Shown piece after piece: positions 36,036 through 47,189 of a stretch of DNA of 64,000 nucleotides. The DNA is taken from assembly GCF_009905375.1 (NCBI RefSeq), contig NW_027420805.1, forward strand, positions 1 through 64,000, written 5' to 3'. Source of the DNA: Apium graveolens. Lineage: Eukaryota > Streptophyta > Magnoliopsida > Apiales > Apiaceae. Positions within the stretch are counted from its first letter, which is position 1. Each line of letters begins with the position of its first letter. The notes under the pieces are model-generated. The model ran no database searches and was not told where the DNA came from. It saw only the letters and a list, made by a program, of their open reading frames with translations. A program made the translations under genes and the position numbers.

Positions 36036-36830
36036 TTACTGAATAAAAAGGCAAATGACACAGCCGGCCATTTCACCTCCAGAGCACACTGCGTGTATAT
36101 CAGATAAGAACATGATTTGCTTCTTTGTAAAGCCAAATGCTTCTTTGCTTAGCTCAAAAGAAATTATTCGGCCACCACTCAAGGCTTTCTTTGCCCATGT
36201 CCCCAAACATTTCATTGCAGAAGGATAATTCGGACCAATCTGAACAACAAGCTCTAGTTCCACATCTTCAATTACTTTATAGTTCTTCTTCATTTTCTTA
36301 GCATGGGATTTCTTGGTTTTCTAAAACAATTGCAAATAAAAATAATTAAAAAAACAGACTAAACAAACACATAGTACATATATTAACCATACTAAAAAAA
36401 CATTCTGACCTTCGCGGCCAAAACATGAGAAGTACTGCTATTGTTTCCTGCAATTATCATGTTTCTCGGCCATGCAATAAAAGTTCCCATGACTTCTTGA
36501 ACAGTCAAAATTTCATCCCCGATAGGGAAGAGAATCTTAGCATCTCCTTGAATGACTTTAGTGATAGACACCTTTGCGTTCTTTTCTCCAAGACTTAATC
36601 CATGGATAGTCTTCTCATGTCCTTCGGGAATGCGTACTTCATCAATTGTTGCACAAGCAACAATGTTGCTCAATGATCCACAGCCAATCGACATACAGAA
36701 CCACCCGAAGAATCTACTTTCATTTCCTCAACAACCCTTCCATTATCATCCTCACCCGCCACCTTTTTATTATCCTCAAGCTCCACCGCTAAATCCACAA
36801 ACAAATTATCTATAAATGTCACATTTTTAT
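36036..36830 (-). pseudogene. Transposon-associated domain (DUF8039-like) of CACTA B gene
   Basis: From 36830 downward the minus strand reads an acidic linker and then CRLAV. The frame shifts to GSLSNIVACATIDEV, IHGLSLGEKNAKVSI and VMGTFIAWPRNMII (36694-36392). This is the conserved block found between the Transposase_24-like and Ulp1-like parts of plant CACTA proteins. A second open stretch (36293-36036) carries SYPSAMK-like and WAKKALSGG sequence and ends at a GTAAGC donor. A frameshift near 36690 breaks the link with the upstream exon. The domain name is from memory and may be called differently in databases. Confidence 0.6.
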
Positions 36831-36999
36831 GAACACCTACATCCACATCAACCCCACCTTTAGAGTGACAGCTTGCCTGCTGGGAATTTGGTTTCGGACT
36901 ACAATCATGTTGTACACCATTTTCGATGAATGTGCATTATATTTTTCAAATTCAGCAGCCCAAAATGCATCTCTCTCTTTAATAATTTTTGGAGTCTCC

Positions 37000-38908
37000 T
37001 CTGCCATTTACTTTTGAATTACCTCACGTACCCTTTCTTCCACTGTCCTCGCTTTCTTTTCCCTCGGAAGATCAAAATAAACCGACTGCTTCACATAAAT
37101 TCCCTCACCATGTACTCTGCCTCCGTGCCCAGGCTTACCAAGCGCCATTGTTAACACATCATTAGTACCTTCAACTTTAAGTTTTCCTTCCTTAACCTCC
37201 TCCTTCATCTTTTTCTACAAAAAATTCAGTAATATTTTTTACCATAAGCACATACATCCTTTAATCACATTCATCCTTTAATTAAAATATTACACAACTA
37301 ACACCAATTTGTTTTTACTAGTTATAAGCATATTCATCCTTTAATATATTTAATTTAATAGATTCAATTGCAAGCACAAGAGACAACTTAGTTTACTTGG
37401 TGGTACAGGGGACCTAGTAAGTACATTCATTAACAAACTAATCCAAGGATAAAAAATATTAAAATAAAATATTAACCAACACAGAATACAAAATCTAGAC
37501 ATTTAATATTATGAACCAGTTTTCAATGTAAACATGTGTATTTGACTCTCGTAGTGAACAGGGGATTATTAAAATATATAACTAATTACTAATATTAAAT
37601 ATGATACAATCAACATGCTACTAGCACTAAAGGCATACAAACAAATCCTAAGTTAAACTAGAGACCACTAATTCGAATTATACATTATAACAGAAAAAAA
37701 TAAACTATAGATTTATAGGCTTCATGTGTATATAATTTATTAAAATTTTGAAACTTCAATTCTTTACTAAAAAATACACAAACATGTGCATCAAATAGAA
37801 TGGACAATTATATTAATAACTTACAATTTCCTTAGCTTTTTCTGCAACTTCATCATTTAAAAAATTATCATCTTCGTCCATCCTTGCTAGGATCCAAGTG
37901 TCCGACCGATCTACTTTCTCTGCATCTGGATGAGATTCAGTCTACATTTACATGTAAAGGATCACCTTAGTAATAACATAAACATGCTTATAAAATTAAT
38001 ATGAAGCAAAATGTGCATGTTGTTTCATTATCACTAACCCATTCATTCTCAAGATTAGCATAACCTTTTCGAGATATTCGATGTGGATATTTACTCAGCT
38101 TCCTTCTTTCTTGTTGTTCTTTATGAATGCTAAGTAGAAATATACCAGAAACTCAGGCGATGTGCGATCAGCAACAAATATGTCCCAGTGTGATTTTTCT
38201 ATAAAAGTAAAATCTGCAGGAGGATGTGCAAAAAATTGAGGTTGATCCAGATAAGGAAGAATGTAGTACTTGGTCAACCGACATTTAAATTCCCTCTATT
38301 TTGCCCCGACCAATGTGAATACAAACTTTTGTGCAGATTCAGGTACAATATAAGCCATCTACGTACATATACCAACAAATTTAAAGTTAAAAGGTGCTAG
38401 TTAATGAAGAACAAATAATAAAATTAAAAGTTAAAATGATGCAAGTTATTTATATTCATTTTACCTGCACACAGTCCCAAATTTTTGTCTTTGTCTCTTT
38501 AGGAACACATTTCCAAGAATCATGCGAGATCAGGGTTTTGGTTCTTGCCAAAACTCCAATATATGATTGCATCTCTTTACCTTATACACCATATGGCTCT
38601 CCTTTAGCATTAAAAGACACAGTAAGTTTGATCCCTCGGATCTTGCATTTCACAATTCGGTGTTTCGTTACACATCCTCGCTTCAATAGTTTTAGTACTT
38701 GAGTATTGTCCGGTTTGGTAACAGCTTTTTCTCGTTTTCTTTTCTTTGATATTTCTTTTGTAAGTTTTCAGAAATGGCCTTCTTCACAGTTTTTGGGGGA
38801 GAACTCAATGGAGTGGAGGTCTCGTTATTCGTGGACTTTGTCTTTCTTAAAGCCCTTAGCACACTCATTGTCCTTATCTGCCTTGGTCTTCTTCTTAGGA
38901 GTAACCAT
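37000..38908 (-). pseudogene. En/Spm-type CACTA protein, Transposase_24-like part, decayed
   Basis: A likely start MVTPKKKTKADKDNE lies at 38908. Below it follow VSFNAKGEPYGV, SYIGVLARTK and DSWKCVPKETKTKIWDCVQ, then (38277-38095) KYYILPYLDQP and SHWDIFVADRTSPEFLVYF, then (about 37945-37835) a DTWILARMDEDDNFL stretch, then (37208-37008) GTNDVLTMALGKPGHGGR. This order is typical of the Transposase_24 family in plant En/Spm elements. Stops at about 38820 and 38587 interrupt it. GT-AG introns are plausible between blocks. Neighbouring open frames on the plus strand are shadows. No protein with a Transposase_21 (TNP2) signature was found, so the element is not autonomous. Confidence 0.65.
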
Positions 38909-39449
38909 AACCTATAAAGTACACAAACAAGGAATGAGTACAACATTAACATGACAGTAAACTCAATAAAACTCAAAGACATTACAGGTAAAAGAACCTA
39001 AAAACAACAAAAGAATAACCATTTGAGATATCTTAACTTTCCAACTTAAAAGCGCATTATAAATTTTACTTAAAATGATGGTGTGTCACACTTTGAGTGC
39101 TTAAACTAACCAGAGATATACACAAACAAACATTCAACCAACAATAAAATCTAGCTTATAATCGTACAACTTACGGCATATGAATAAAGATAAATTATCC
39201 ATTTATTATAGGACAGTAGCACAGGGAACATTCAACTAACTAATCGACTGCAGAGTTATAACAAACAAACCAGTAATTTCATCTCAAAAATCAATAGAAT
39301 CACGAATCAAAAAACAAGAAATTAGCATAGTTACAAGATATCAAACAGAAATTAGCACCCTGTTAATATTCATTTGGAATAAAAAAACAAGAGAATAACA
39401 AGAACCAGGGGTTTCATCATGAGACAATTACAGTTTAAAACCAGGGGTT

Positions 39450-39600
39450 TCATCATCAACACTCAACACTCCACAATTGCATGCAAAATTTACATAATAA
39501 AACAAAGCAAAGACACTCCACAATACCATCAAACATTGCATGCAACATTCCACAAAGCAAAGACACTCCACAATACCATAAACATTACATGCAACATTTA
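39450..39600. repeat. Imperfect tandem repeat, about 55 bp
   Basis: Blocks of AAAGCAAAGACACTCCACAA and TGCATGCAACATT recur two to three times. Confidence 0.7.
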
Positions 39601-39883
39601 AATCTCATAAAACATTGAGTTCAAAATAAAAAAACCCCGACATATCATCAGATCTACACTCCACAAACATCATCACTGAGCTTAAATCAAAATTAAAAAT
39701 AAAAAAAAACCCCAAATAAATTGAAGAGGGTTTTAGAGTTCTAAAATAAATCAAAAAACCCCAAATAAATTGAATAGCATTTTAGAAACTTATTAAAAAC
39801 ATGTAAAAATCAAAAACCCCCAAATATAGATGAGGGCTTTACGGTCTCTAATTGAATTAGAAACATACCAGTATAATCGAATC

Positions 39884-39952
39884 GAAGAAGAGGAAGAAGA
39901 TTGTGTGAAGAAGAGGAAGAAGATTGTGTGAAGAAGAGGAAGAAGATTGTGT
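39884..39952. repeat. 23-bp tandem repeat, three copies
   Basis: GAAGAAGAGGAAGAAGATTG plus TGT repeated at 39884, 39907 and 39930. It lies upstream of the minus-strand En/Spm-type gene, so on that strand it is a CT-rich leader-like tract. Confidence 0.9.
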
Positions 39953-41599
39953 GAAGAAAATCTCCGTGAAGGAGAGTAACTGATGGGGAAGAAGTGTGTT
40001 GGGGAGTTATGACGAGGAGTAACTGATGGGGAAGAAGTTTGTTGGGGAGTAAAGTTTTTGGGGGGATATTTTGGGGGGATACTAAAAAAATAAAGGGGGG
40101 AGATGAAATTTAAAAGAGAGGGAAAATGAAAAAAAATTCAGTTCAAACCAACGGCCTAGATACAGATCTGGTTTAATCCAACAATCAACAAAATCTGTTA
40201 TTATTTAATTTTTTTAAAACCTAAAAATCAAAAAATTAAAATATATTTAAATTATCCATATATTTGGAGATATAGTAACTGTTGTAAGATCAACTATCAC
40301 ATAACGGTTCTTACAGGAAACCGTTATCGTATGCTATATTATTTAAATAGTAGTTGGGTAACAATTTCTAACACAAACCGTTGTTTCATATATTTTCCAG
40401 CAAGAGTTTTTTGTCCTAAACTGTTGTCTATAATCTAAAACAAAAATAAAAATAATCTATTGTAAAACTTTTAATTTTTAAATGTTCGATATTTGCGAGT
40501 GCACATATGTTGATAAAACATTTGATGTTATCCATAAAAGTTAAATTTTTGGTAGCTTAAAAGTTCGATAATCTGATTCGAACACTTCGATCATATCACT
40601 ACAAAGAAATAATAATAATAATTAAGAATATTACTATAAACAAACGTAGATTATGCTAAGAGAGACGTTTGTGAACAAACATTTATTAAACAAATAATAA
40701 TTAAGGATATTAAGTTTCTCTTTGTAAAATTTTAAAATAATTAAAGATGGAGTTGTAACTAGGGTGGAGCGCGGTTTGGTTCGGAACATTTTTGGCCAAA
40801 ACTGAAACTAAAACCGTATGTCCTTAATTTTAATATTTAATAATTATAAGTTGAATTTACGACTTATAAGTTGATAAGTTGAATGTTAGTAACGACGTAC
40901 TTTGTTCTGAACATATTTTGATTTTTCCTTCTTCATCTACTTTATTTTATAAAGTTATGTTTCAAGATGTCAATCTAATCAAAATTCATTAATTTTAATT
41001 AGATGTTGAATTGTTGAATTATGATTTTAGTGAAAATAAATGTAAATCTATTTTATTGAAAGCTGGAAAAGACTTTCATTCATAAGAAAAAAGACTTACT
41101 ATTGTTGGGATCTGATTCTACACCGTGAAAAAGCCTGTTTGATTGTATTATTGGTTTTATGGACATGCTTAATTAAAACAGTTGGTCGCTTGTCAAGGTT
41201 TTGGTTGGAATTCTAGATCGAATAAGGTGTTCAATATATGATACCCTGCTTCTTCTGTGCCAACAACTTGTTACATTTGTCCGCTTACTTCTGGAAGCTT
41301 TATATGGCATCATGAGAGCTTAATTAGGTTTTATATTTTTCGATTAATTATCTTGTCAAATTGTAATAGAATTTGGTTTGTGAATTATCCAATTGAAATT
41401 AGTTGTTGACTTGAGGAAATATTCTGATTTTCCAACTTGATTGAGGGTTTTTTGCTAGTCTATATTGGTTGGATGATATTTTGTTAGGTAGTCATTGGTT
41501 GGCTGCTTTTGGATTAATTTTCTGGGGATTAACATATATACAACTCATTATTTTTATTTTAACATTACTCAGAGACAAGAGTTTATAGATAATATATTA

Positions 41600-42272
41600 A
41601 ACCATCTTTTACCTAGAGTTTAGACAACATGCATGAAGAACCAAACCATTGTGTGTTTGAGTTTCTAACAAGTTTTTTACATCTCAAACCGTTGTCTATT
41701 AGTTGAGAGATGAAAAAAGTAAACTGATGAGTTGTTAAAATTTTGCGGGAGATTAAATTAAAATAGGAGGGAGAATGAAAAAAAAATAATTCAAAACAAC
41801 CTCTAAAAGTATCTTTTAAAGTGTGGTGTTTAGACAACGCATTATAAATCGGTTGTGTAAATCTTATAAATATAATGCTTTAAAACACTATTATCTGTGG
41901 CCTTTCCTTTTAACAATGATATAAACACACAGTTGTTTGATTTTAATGAGACAAGGGTAAGAATAAGCACTTGTCCAAATTACACAACATAAGCAGCAAA
42001 ACCATTGTCTTAATCTGATAAATGGTTGTTATTTAACAACAGTTCTAGCGTGTTGTCTTAGTATTCTAAGACAACAGTTTAGTTTGCACACTGTTGTCTG
42101 ATTCCATGGGAGGGAATAACAAAGACAACAGTTTTTGAACGGATAGATAACTATTGTCTGTCCCTAAGCTCACACAACTATTTTTTTTTTGCAAAATCAT
42201 TTCATCGTTTTTGTATTTTTTAGGACAACGGTATTTTTTTAACCGTTGTCTGATTGCATTTTTCTTGTAGTG
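41600..42272. repeat. Right subterminal region and terminal repeat of CACTA B
   Basis: GACAACAGTTT, ACAACGG and AACCGTTGTC motifs in both orientations lead into the terminus ending TTCTTGTAGTG at 42272. The next bases, GGT, fit a 3-bp target copy, since uninterrupted genes read GCCTGGTGTACTTC here. The left partner cannot be seen. Confidence 0.75.
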
Positions 42273-42803
42273 GGTGTACTTGTGAAGCGTTATCATCATA
42301 CTTTGTAAATTAGATTTGAACCGAAAATTCTTTAGTCTATGATAGATGGATGTAGCAGATTCTTCAACACAAGCTCCATTATATATTGAGCTGAATATAT
42401 GAAATGCTAGAAACGAAAGGAAATGGTTGTGTGAAAGTTGTCGAAGGATGTATAGGTTATTTTCAGGATCTTTCCTTTGTAGAAGATGCTTACAGGCATC
42501 ATAACACAGTGCATGATTTATCCCTCTGGTTTTGCAGTCTTCAAGGAAGGCGTAGAATTTGTGTTGGGCAATTGGGTCCAAACTACTTTCATGAATATGG
42601 ATATTTGACCAATCTATATGTTGTAGGATCATAGATATATGTTTTAGAGTTTGATAGAATACCCATATCTGAAAGAAGTTTGCAAAATCTATGAAGTTAT
42701 CATTCAAGAGTAAGGAGAAGATGATGATGACCAAATCTATGTCTAAGTTCAAGATCTGGTACTCAGGTGGTGCCATTTTTCTCATCTTGTACTGATTGTG
42801 CAT
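42066..42803 (-). pseudogene. F-box-like gene copy 8, C-terminus replaced by CACTA B sequence
   Basis: An open frame of 245 codons. It starts MHNQYKMRKMAPPEYQ at 42803 and follows the gene for about 177 residues, through the F-box-like segment and FYAFLEDCKTRGINHALCY. It then crosses the CACTA border at 42272 and continues for about 68 residues in transposon terminal sequence (HYKKNAIRQRLKKYRCPK and onward) to a stop at 42066. The normal end (VRPFTPLPLWCRLG to EEYLYWF) is lost. The TATA-like motif at 42861 is kept. The frame remains open by chance, so a chimeric protein is possible, but nothing shows it is made. Confidence 0.6.
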
Positions 42804-42869
42804 AAAACTGTGTATATGTTATTTGTTTTGAGAAGTGTAAATGGTTATTGTAGAAAGGGGTATAAATAA
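42273..42869. repeat. Array unit fragment between CACTA B and the LTR insert
   Basis: About 600 bp of array unit (5' three quarters of the F-box-like gene plus its upstream TATA-like motif). It ends abruptly at GGTATAAATA (42868), where non-array sequence starts. Confidence 0.8.
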
Positions 42870-42988
42870 GTGTAAAATATCTTCCTTTTTGGCCATTTTT
42901 CTCAATCTTTTTTCCCCAAGACCGTAACTCATGCATGTCAAAGTTATGTATTCATTTTTACACCTTTTTACCTATTTTCTCCGATAAG

Positions 42989-43159
42989 CTAGGGTTTTTC
43001 CATCGATTCATCATCTTTTTTTAACACACTTTCTTGAGAGATTGATTCTCCTTCATGTATATCGTCTTGATTCTCGAGATCTCTTGTTGATACACCATTC
43101 ATGGGCTCATTTGCAAGATTATCACATTTATTCTTCAAGGTATGACCATCGTCGGACAT
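42989..43159 (-). pseudogene. Start of a retrotransposon gag-like frame
   Basis: A minus-strand frame of 56 codons and a stop, from MSDDGHTLKNKCDN at 43159, acidic and polar, ending at TAG (42991-42989). It lies just downstream of a primer-binding-site-like sequence and an LTR, where gag starts in Ty3-type elements. The remainder is cut off at 42869. The gag assignment rests on position only. Confidence 0.45.
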
Positions 43160-43184
43160 CTTCCTCTCTAAAAATTATAATGAT

Positions 43185-43202
43185 CCCCTCCTTCTAGCGC
43201 CA
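43185..43202 (-). other. Primer-binding-site-like sequence
   Basis: TGGCGCTAGAAGGAGGGG on the minus strand, eight bases inside the LTR end. Ty3-type plant elements have a TGGCGC-starting primer site at this place. Confidence 0.55.
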
Positions 43203-43210
43203 AAATATTA

Positions 43211-44253
43211 TGAGAGGAATTTGGTAACGACACCCCGAGTAAATATTGCTGAAATAACTAATTTTACCCTTGGTTTTCAAGTATAAGAACGGATATTGTT
43301 GTTTCAAACTTTTTTATCGCAAGCGCAGCTCCAGGTTCGCCTGCTGGAGTGGGTCGAGAGATATGACATTTTGTGGGACTGAGTTTGCAAGGTTTCCAAG
43401 AATGGAGGCGGGGGTAATTCTTAGACGGCCGCGGGGATGCCCATAAATGCATATTGTTCCACTTTCTACGTGATCCTGATAGAGTAAATTGAGTGAGAAT
43501 CAACGTTTTCCCACCCTTGCAAAGTGCCTACATATCCTATATTTATAGGAATCAAGTCACATGTAGTTCACAGGTTTTGGACTCATTTACTTGATGAGAA
43601 AGCCATGTTTTGATAAGCCATTCCATGTGCCCAAATTAATCCAACTGCTTCCAAGCGAGCTTTCAGTGTCCTAACTAGGTTGGAAACTAGAAATCCATAT
43701 TAATCAATCACCAAAATATATTATCATAAAACCATATATTTATTCTTTAATAATGACTTATCACCATATTTTTAGTGGTAGAAATGCATTAGGAAACCAT
43801 TCCTTGAAAATAGAATCAATTATCCTTGATTTTAGGAGGTATAATCCTTGTCAAATACTAATTCTACCCAGGAGGTATGCTGGTACGCCTGTTCCAGTAC
43901 CTCTCCAGCCTGACCAGTTACCAGAGTGCTTCCAGCACCTCACCTTCCTAACCAAGGCTTCACCTGTTGATAAACAACACCTTCCATGACCATGCATGCC
44001 TACCCAAAATCTAGTTGAACTTCTGCTATTTAGCTTTAACTTCCTCTAGTGGCCTGCAGCTTCATATAGGTGAGAAAACCTCTCATAATAAGCTGCAGCT
44101 TCACATGGTACGCTGCACCTAAGTGTAAATACCTCCAAAAACAATAATCTTTGGGACAAAATTGCACCCAACCATGTCTTAATCCACGCCCTTTGGGCTC
44201 AATCCCCTTTATGGGCCTTAAATGAGCTCATGCGAGATTTTGAGCACAACACA
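43211..44253 (-). mobile_element. LTR of a truncated (probably Ty3-type) retrotransposon
   Basis: On the minus strand it starts about TGTTGTGCTCAAAATC (44251-44255, exact base uncertain) and ends CTCTCA at 43211, giving roughly 1.04 kb with TG...CA ends. A TATA-like CCTATAAATATAGG stands at about 43535-43550 with about 330 bp left to the LTR end, as expected for promoter and R-U5. A primer site and gag-like start follow. The other LTR and the pol region are absent. The upstream flank continues to 45790 with unrelated sequence. Confidence 0.6.
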
Positions 44254-44255
44254 CA

Positions 44256-45540
44256 TCGAGTGAGCTGCACAGTGGTGAGCCACCTTCTTATATTTTTCCA
44301 TATATATTTGCACGTGTAAGTATGCATGTGTAAGGGTTTTTTGTGAATTAAACTCTTAATGATTATTTTTATAGTATGTTGTGATTGAAGTTATGAATTT
44401 ACTACTGTTTGGGTTTTGTGATTTGTTTTGTAAGTCGAGGGACTCGTCTTAGGGTTCATTCTATAGTACTTTTTTAAGTAAATTAAGATTATTGTTTTGT
44501 TTTAAGTTTTTTATTATATTTATCGCTCAATTTTTAGGTTTGTTTAAATACTTTTTGTTTAATGTGATCATAAACACGCAGGTAACACGCATGTCAATCA
44601 AATAATTGATGAATGTCGGGAGTAGGACATGAAAACTCGAGGTTTATAAGAACACTGTGAAGCACAGTTTACTAGACGTTAGGGTCAGAATCAAGATTTC
44701 CGATGACAAGAAAATCATAGAAGAGTTTATAGAGCATTTCTTTAAAATTCTATATTATTCAGAATTTCAGAATGACCAACACGAAACTAGAAACCCAAAA
44801 AATATCATAATATTATTTTAAATTTTTATTTAAAAACACGTTTATAAGTTCGCTGCGAAGCACGGCATATCATAGTAAACTAGTTAAAACGAAAGGTGTA
44901 AAATGAATAGTTTTGAAGTAAAATGTGCAAAATGTTCGTGTTTAAAGTGCAAAACTAAAGCGTCTTTAGAATAAAATTTTTGGGATAACAATATGAAAAA
45001 ACTCTTTAATACTCACTATGTCCCAGTTATTTATTAATATACTTTTTCTTCATTCTTGACACTCATTTTAAGACTATTACAAAATATGATTCTATAATTT
45101 ATTTTTAAAATTTTCTTTTTCTGTATAAAAATTTAAACATTATATTTTTATTCAAAAGAAAAAAAATATTTAAAATTTTCTAAAAAACCATATTTTACGG
45201 GAGAATTAAAATACGTGTTGATCCCCATCCCCCGATATAAATAAAAAACGTGGAGGATCGGAGGGGAGGGAATGTATTATTCTAATTTCTACATCTGTTC
45301 ATCTCAAAAAGCCTGTACATGTATTTGGGCCACTTAGCAACCCATCCTAAAATCCAGAGGCCCAAAGCTCCACTTTCTTCAACTATCCCTCTTTTTCTTA
45401 CCCGTCCCAAAAATACAGAAAATCAACAACCTAAATAAACAATGCAAAGCCAAAAGAAACACAAAAGTTAGCACTTTCTGTCTTTTTTAAGACACCCCTT
45501 GTCTCTATAATCACTTCAATATGTTTATATTTGTATACAA
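44256..45540. other. Non-array intergenic sequence
   Basis: About 1.3 kb outside the array family. Two related stretches (GTGAAGCACAGTTTACTAG at about 44656 and TGCGAAGCACGG ending AAACTAGT at about 44884) resemble Helitron 3' ends weakly. No gene is recognised. Confidence 0.4.
45012..45274. mobile_element. Possible degenerate Stowaway-like MITE
   Basis: The left edge, TA then CTCACTATGTCCC, and the right edge, GATCGGAGGGGAGGG then TGTA, are both near the Stowaway end CTCCCTCCGTCCC in opposite orientation, and the interior is very AT-rich. The ends match only partly, so this is tentative. Confidence 0.25.
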
Positions 45541-45552
45541 ACATATGCTTAA

Positions 45553-45785
45553 GATAATGTGAGTGTGGTTGTTGCAATTACGAGGAATTCAAGGGTACTT
45601 AAGCATGATATACGTAAGACTTTAACACCTAATGTTGATTTACTGTTGAGTCTTGGGGTGCCTGAATGTAGAATTACGGGGATGTTGAGGAACAAGACTG
45701 CGAGTTTGGAACTTTCAACAAAAAAAATTAAAGCGATTATTGAAGAAATTAAGGAATTTGGGTTCGATCCAGAAAAGAGAAGTTT
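45553..45785 (+). pseudogene. mTERF-domain gene fragment
   Basis: A plus-strand open stretch of about 77 codons that reads VVAITRNSRVLKHDIRKTL, then NVDLLLSLGVPECRITGML, then IKAIIEEIKEFGFDPEKR. The P-N-LL-SLGV...I..ML spacing and the following EE-KE-GFDP block are typical of plant mTERF repeats, which bind organellar nucleic acid. Full proteins have several hundred residues. Here an upstream in-frame stop (45550) and an abrupt switch at about 45786 into a T tract and array sequence leave only a middle piece. It has no start, no organelle-targeting region and no continuation, so it is a remnant carried into or broken by the array. Confidence 0.65.
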
Positions 45786-46189
45786 TTTTTTTTTAATTCT
45801 TCCAAAGTTTTAAGGTACGTAAAATTCAATCTTATCGATGCTCTGATCTTTTACCTTTCTAGGGCCTTAGAGGTCAACAACGATTAACCAATCTGAAATT
45901 TTAAACATGGGTTTCTAAGAAAAAAATGTGATAGATGACAAAATTTATGAAGAAGATTTTTAAGTTCTTTCACTTGAGTGGTTAGTCTAAAATTTTGTGA
46001 AAGTTGAAAGTTTTTATTAGTCATGCAAATTATCGGTTGAAGTCAAGAGTGTAGACACCGCCATGTTTTTTTCTGTAATTTGTTTGCAATATATTAGGTA
46101 AAAACTGAATATGTATGGTAGATTTCATAAAATCACTATAATAAAAATTAAAACTAATACAGATATTCTTCAAAAATTTCATAACATAT

Positions 46190-46886
46190 CATCTGCAGAC
46201 AACAGAGAGGGCAAGTGGAGTTGATAATTTCTTCAAAAGTAGGAGGTCAGCCATGGAAATAGAAATGTATTATTATCCTTGCCTTGCCCAATTAACACCA
46301 TAAAGGGAGTGGGGTGAATGGTCAAACTTCATTCCAGCTTCCTCGGTTGTGCTGCCTGGTGTCCTTCTGAAGCGTTATACCATACTTTGTAAATTAGATT
46401 TGAACTGGAAATTCTTTAGCCTCTGGTAGATGGATGTAGCAGATTCTTCAACACAAGCTCCATTATATATTGAGCTGAATACATGAAATGCTAGAAATGA
46501 AAGGAAATGGTTGTATGAAAGTTGTCTAAGGATGTATAGGTTATTTTCAGGATCTTTCCTTTAGAGAAGATGCTTACAGGCATCATAACACAGTGCATGA
46601 TTTATACCTCTGGTTTTGCAGTCTTCAAGGAAGGCAGAGAATTTGTGTTGGGAAATTGGGTCCAGACTACTTTCATGAATATGGATATTTGACCAATCTA
46701 TTTTTGTAGGATCATAGATATATGTTTTGGAGTTTGATAGAATAAGCAAATCTGAAAGAAGTATACAAAATCTATGAAGTTATTTTTCAATAGTAAGGAG
46801 AAGATGATGATGACCAAATCTACGTCTAAGTTCAAGATCTGGTACTGAAGTGGTGCCATTTTTCTCATCTTGTACTGATTGTGCAT
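46190..46886 (-). pseudogene. F-box-like gene copy 9, broken
   Basis: Minus-strand copy with start MHNQYKMRKMAP at 46886. A small deletion near 46700 shifts the frame just after KHISMILQ. A TAA follows at about 46562-46564, after YDACKHLL. The C-terminal part down to 46190 contains further changes. The TATA-like motif is kept at 46943. This belongs to the older unit and has the most substitutions of the long copies. Confidence 0.6.
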
Positions 46887-47179
46887 AAAACTGAGTATAT
46901 GTTATTTGTTTGAGAAGTGTAAGTGATTATTCTAGATTGGGGTATAAATATATTGACCTGCCTGAAATATTTACATATTTGGTAAACAGGTTGGTTGCAT
47001 TTGTGCAATATATGGATGAATATTTTCCTAAAGGAAACTTGTAAAAAAGAACATAATTTATCTAAAAGGGATGCTTAATAGGTGTATTTGAGGGGATTTT
47101 ATATGATGTTTTTGGATGTTAAAGATATTCATATTTACTTAAATTAGATTTTAAGAAATTTAGAAAATCTTGTGGTATT

Positions 47180-47189
47180 TCAATTAGAT
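47180..47189. other. Empty target site of the MITE
   Basis: A single TCAATTAGAT followed directly by TTGTCAATTGTTTTTG, exactly the sequence that flanks the MITE in unit 5 but without the element. It defines the pre-insertion state. Confidence 0.85.

Larger units (their letters stand above)
38909..41599. other. CACTA B interior without gene
   Basis: About 2.7 kb with no recognisable coding sequence. It holds tandem repeats (39450-39600, 39884-39952), G-rich sequence at 39960-40100, a cluster of CCGTTGTC-type motifs at 40260-40440, and an unrelated AT-rich stretch (40600-41580) that may be a nested insertion whose borders I could not find. Confidence 0.5.
33641..42272. mobile_element. CACTA element B (8.6 kb, left end missing)
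   Basis: The right end reads TTGCATTTTTCTTGTAGTG and stops at 42272, directly before GGTGTACTT of an F-box-like gene copy. Inverted, it gives CACTACAAGAAAAATGC, the same terminal motif as CACTA A but with different inner sequence. Subterminal motifs here are ACAACGGTT, GACAACAGTT and AACCGTTGTC, near both ends. The left border at 33641 has no CACTA terminal repeat, and the left flank is a different part of the array unit, so the left end and the left gene half were lost. Inside is one decayed minus-strand En/Spm-type gene. No DDE transposase was seen. Confidence 0.8.

Noticed and set aside
39419..39601. Open frame over the 55-bp tandem repeats
   Set aside because: Generated by the repeats; no independent support.
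40597..40616. CACTACAAAGAAATAATAAT as another CACTA end
   Set aside because: No inverted partner, no subterminal array and no target copy found nearby.
43753..43989. Plus-strand open frame in the LTR region
   Set aside because: Lies within the LTR U3 part, opposite to the element's direction, with no domain.
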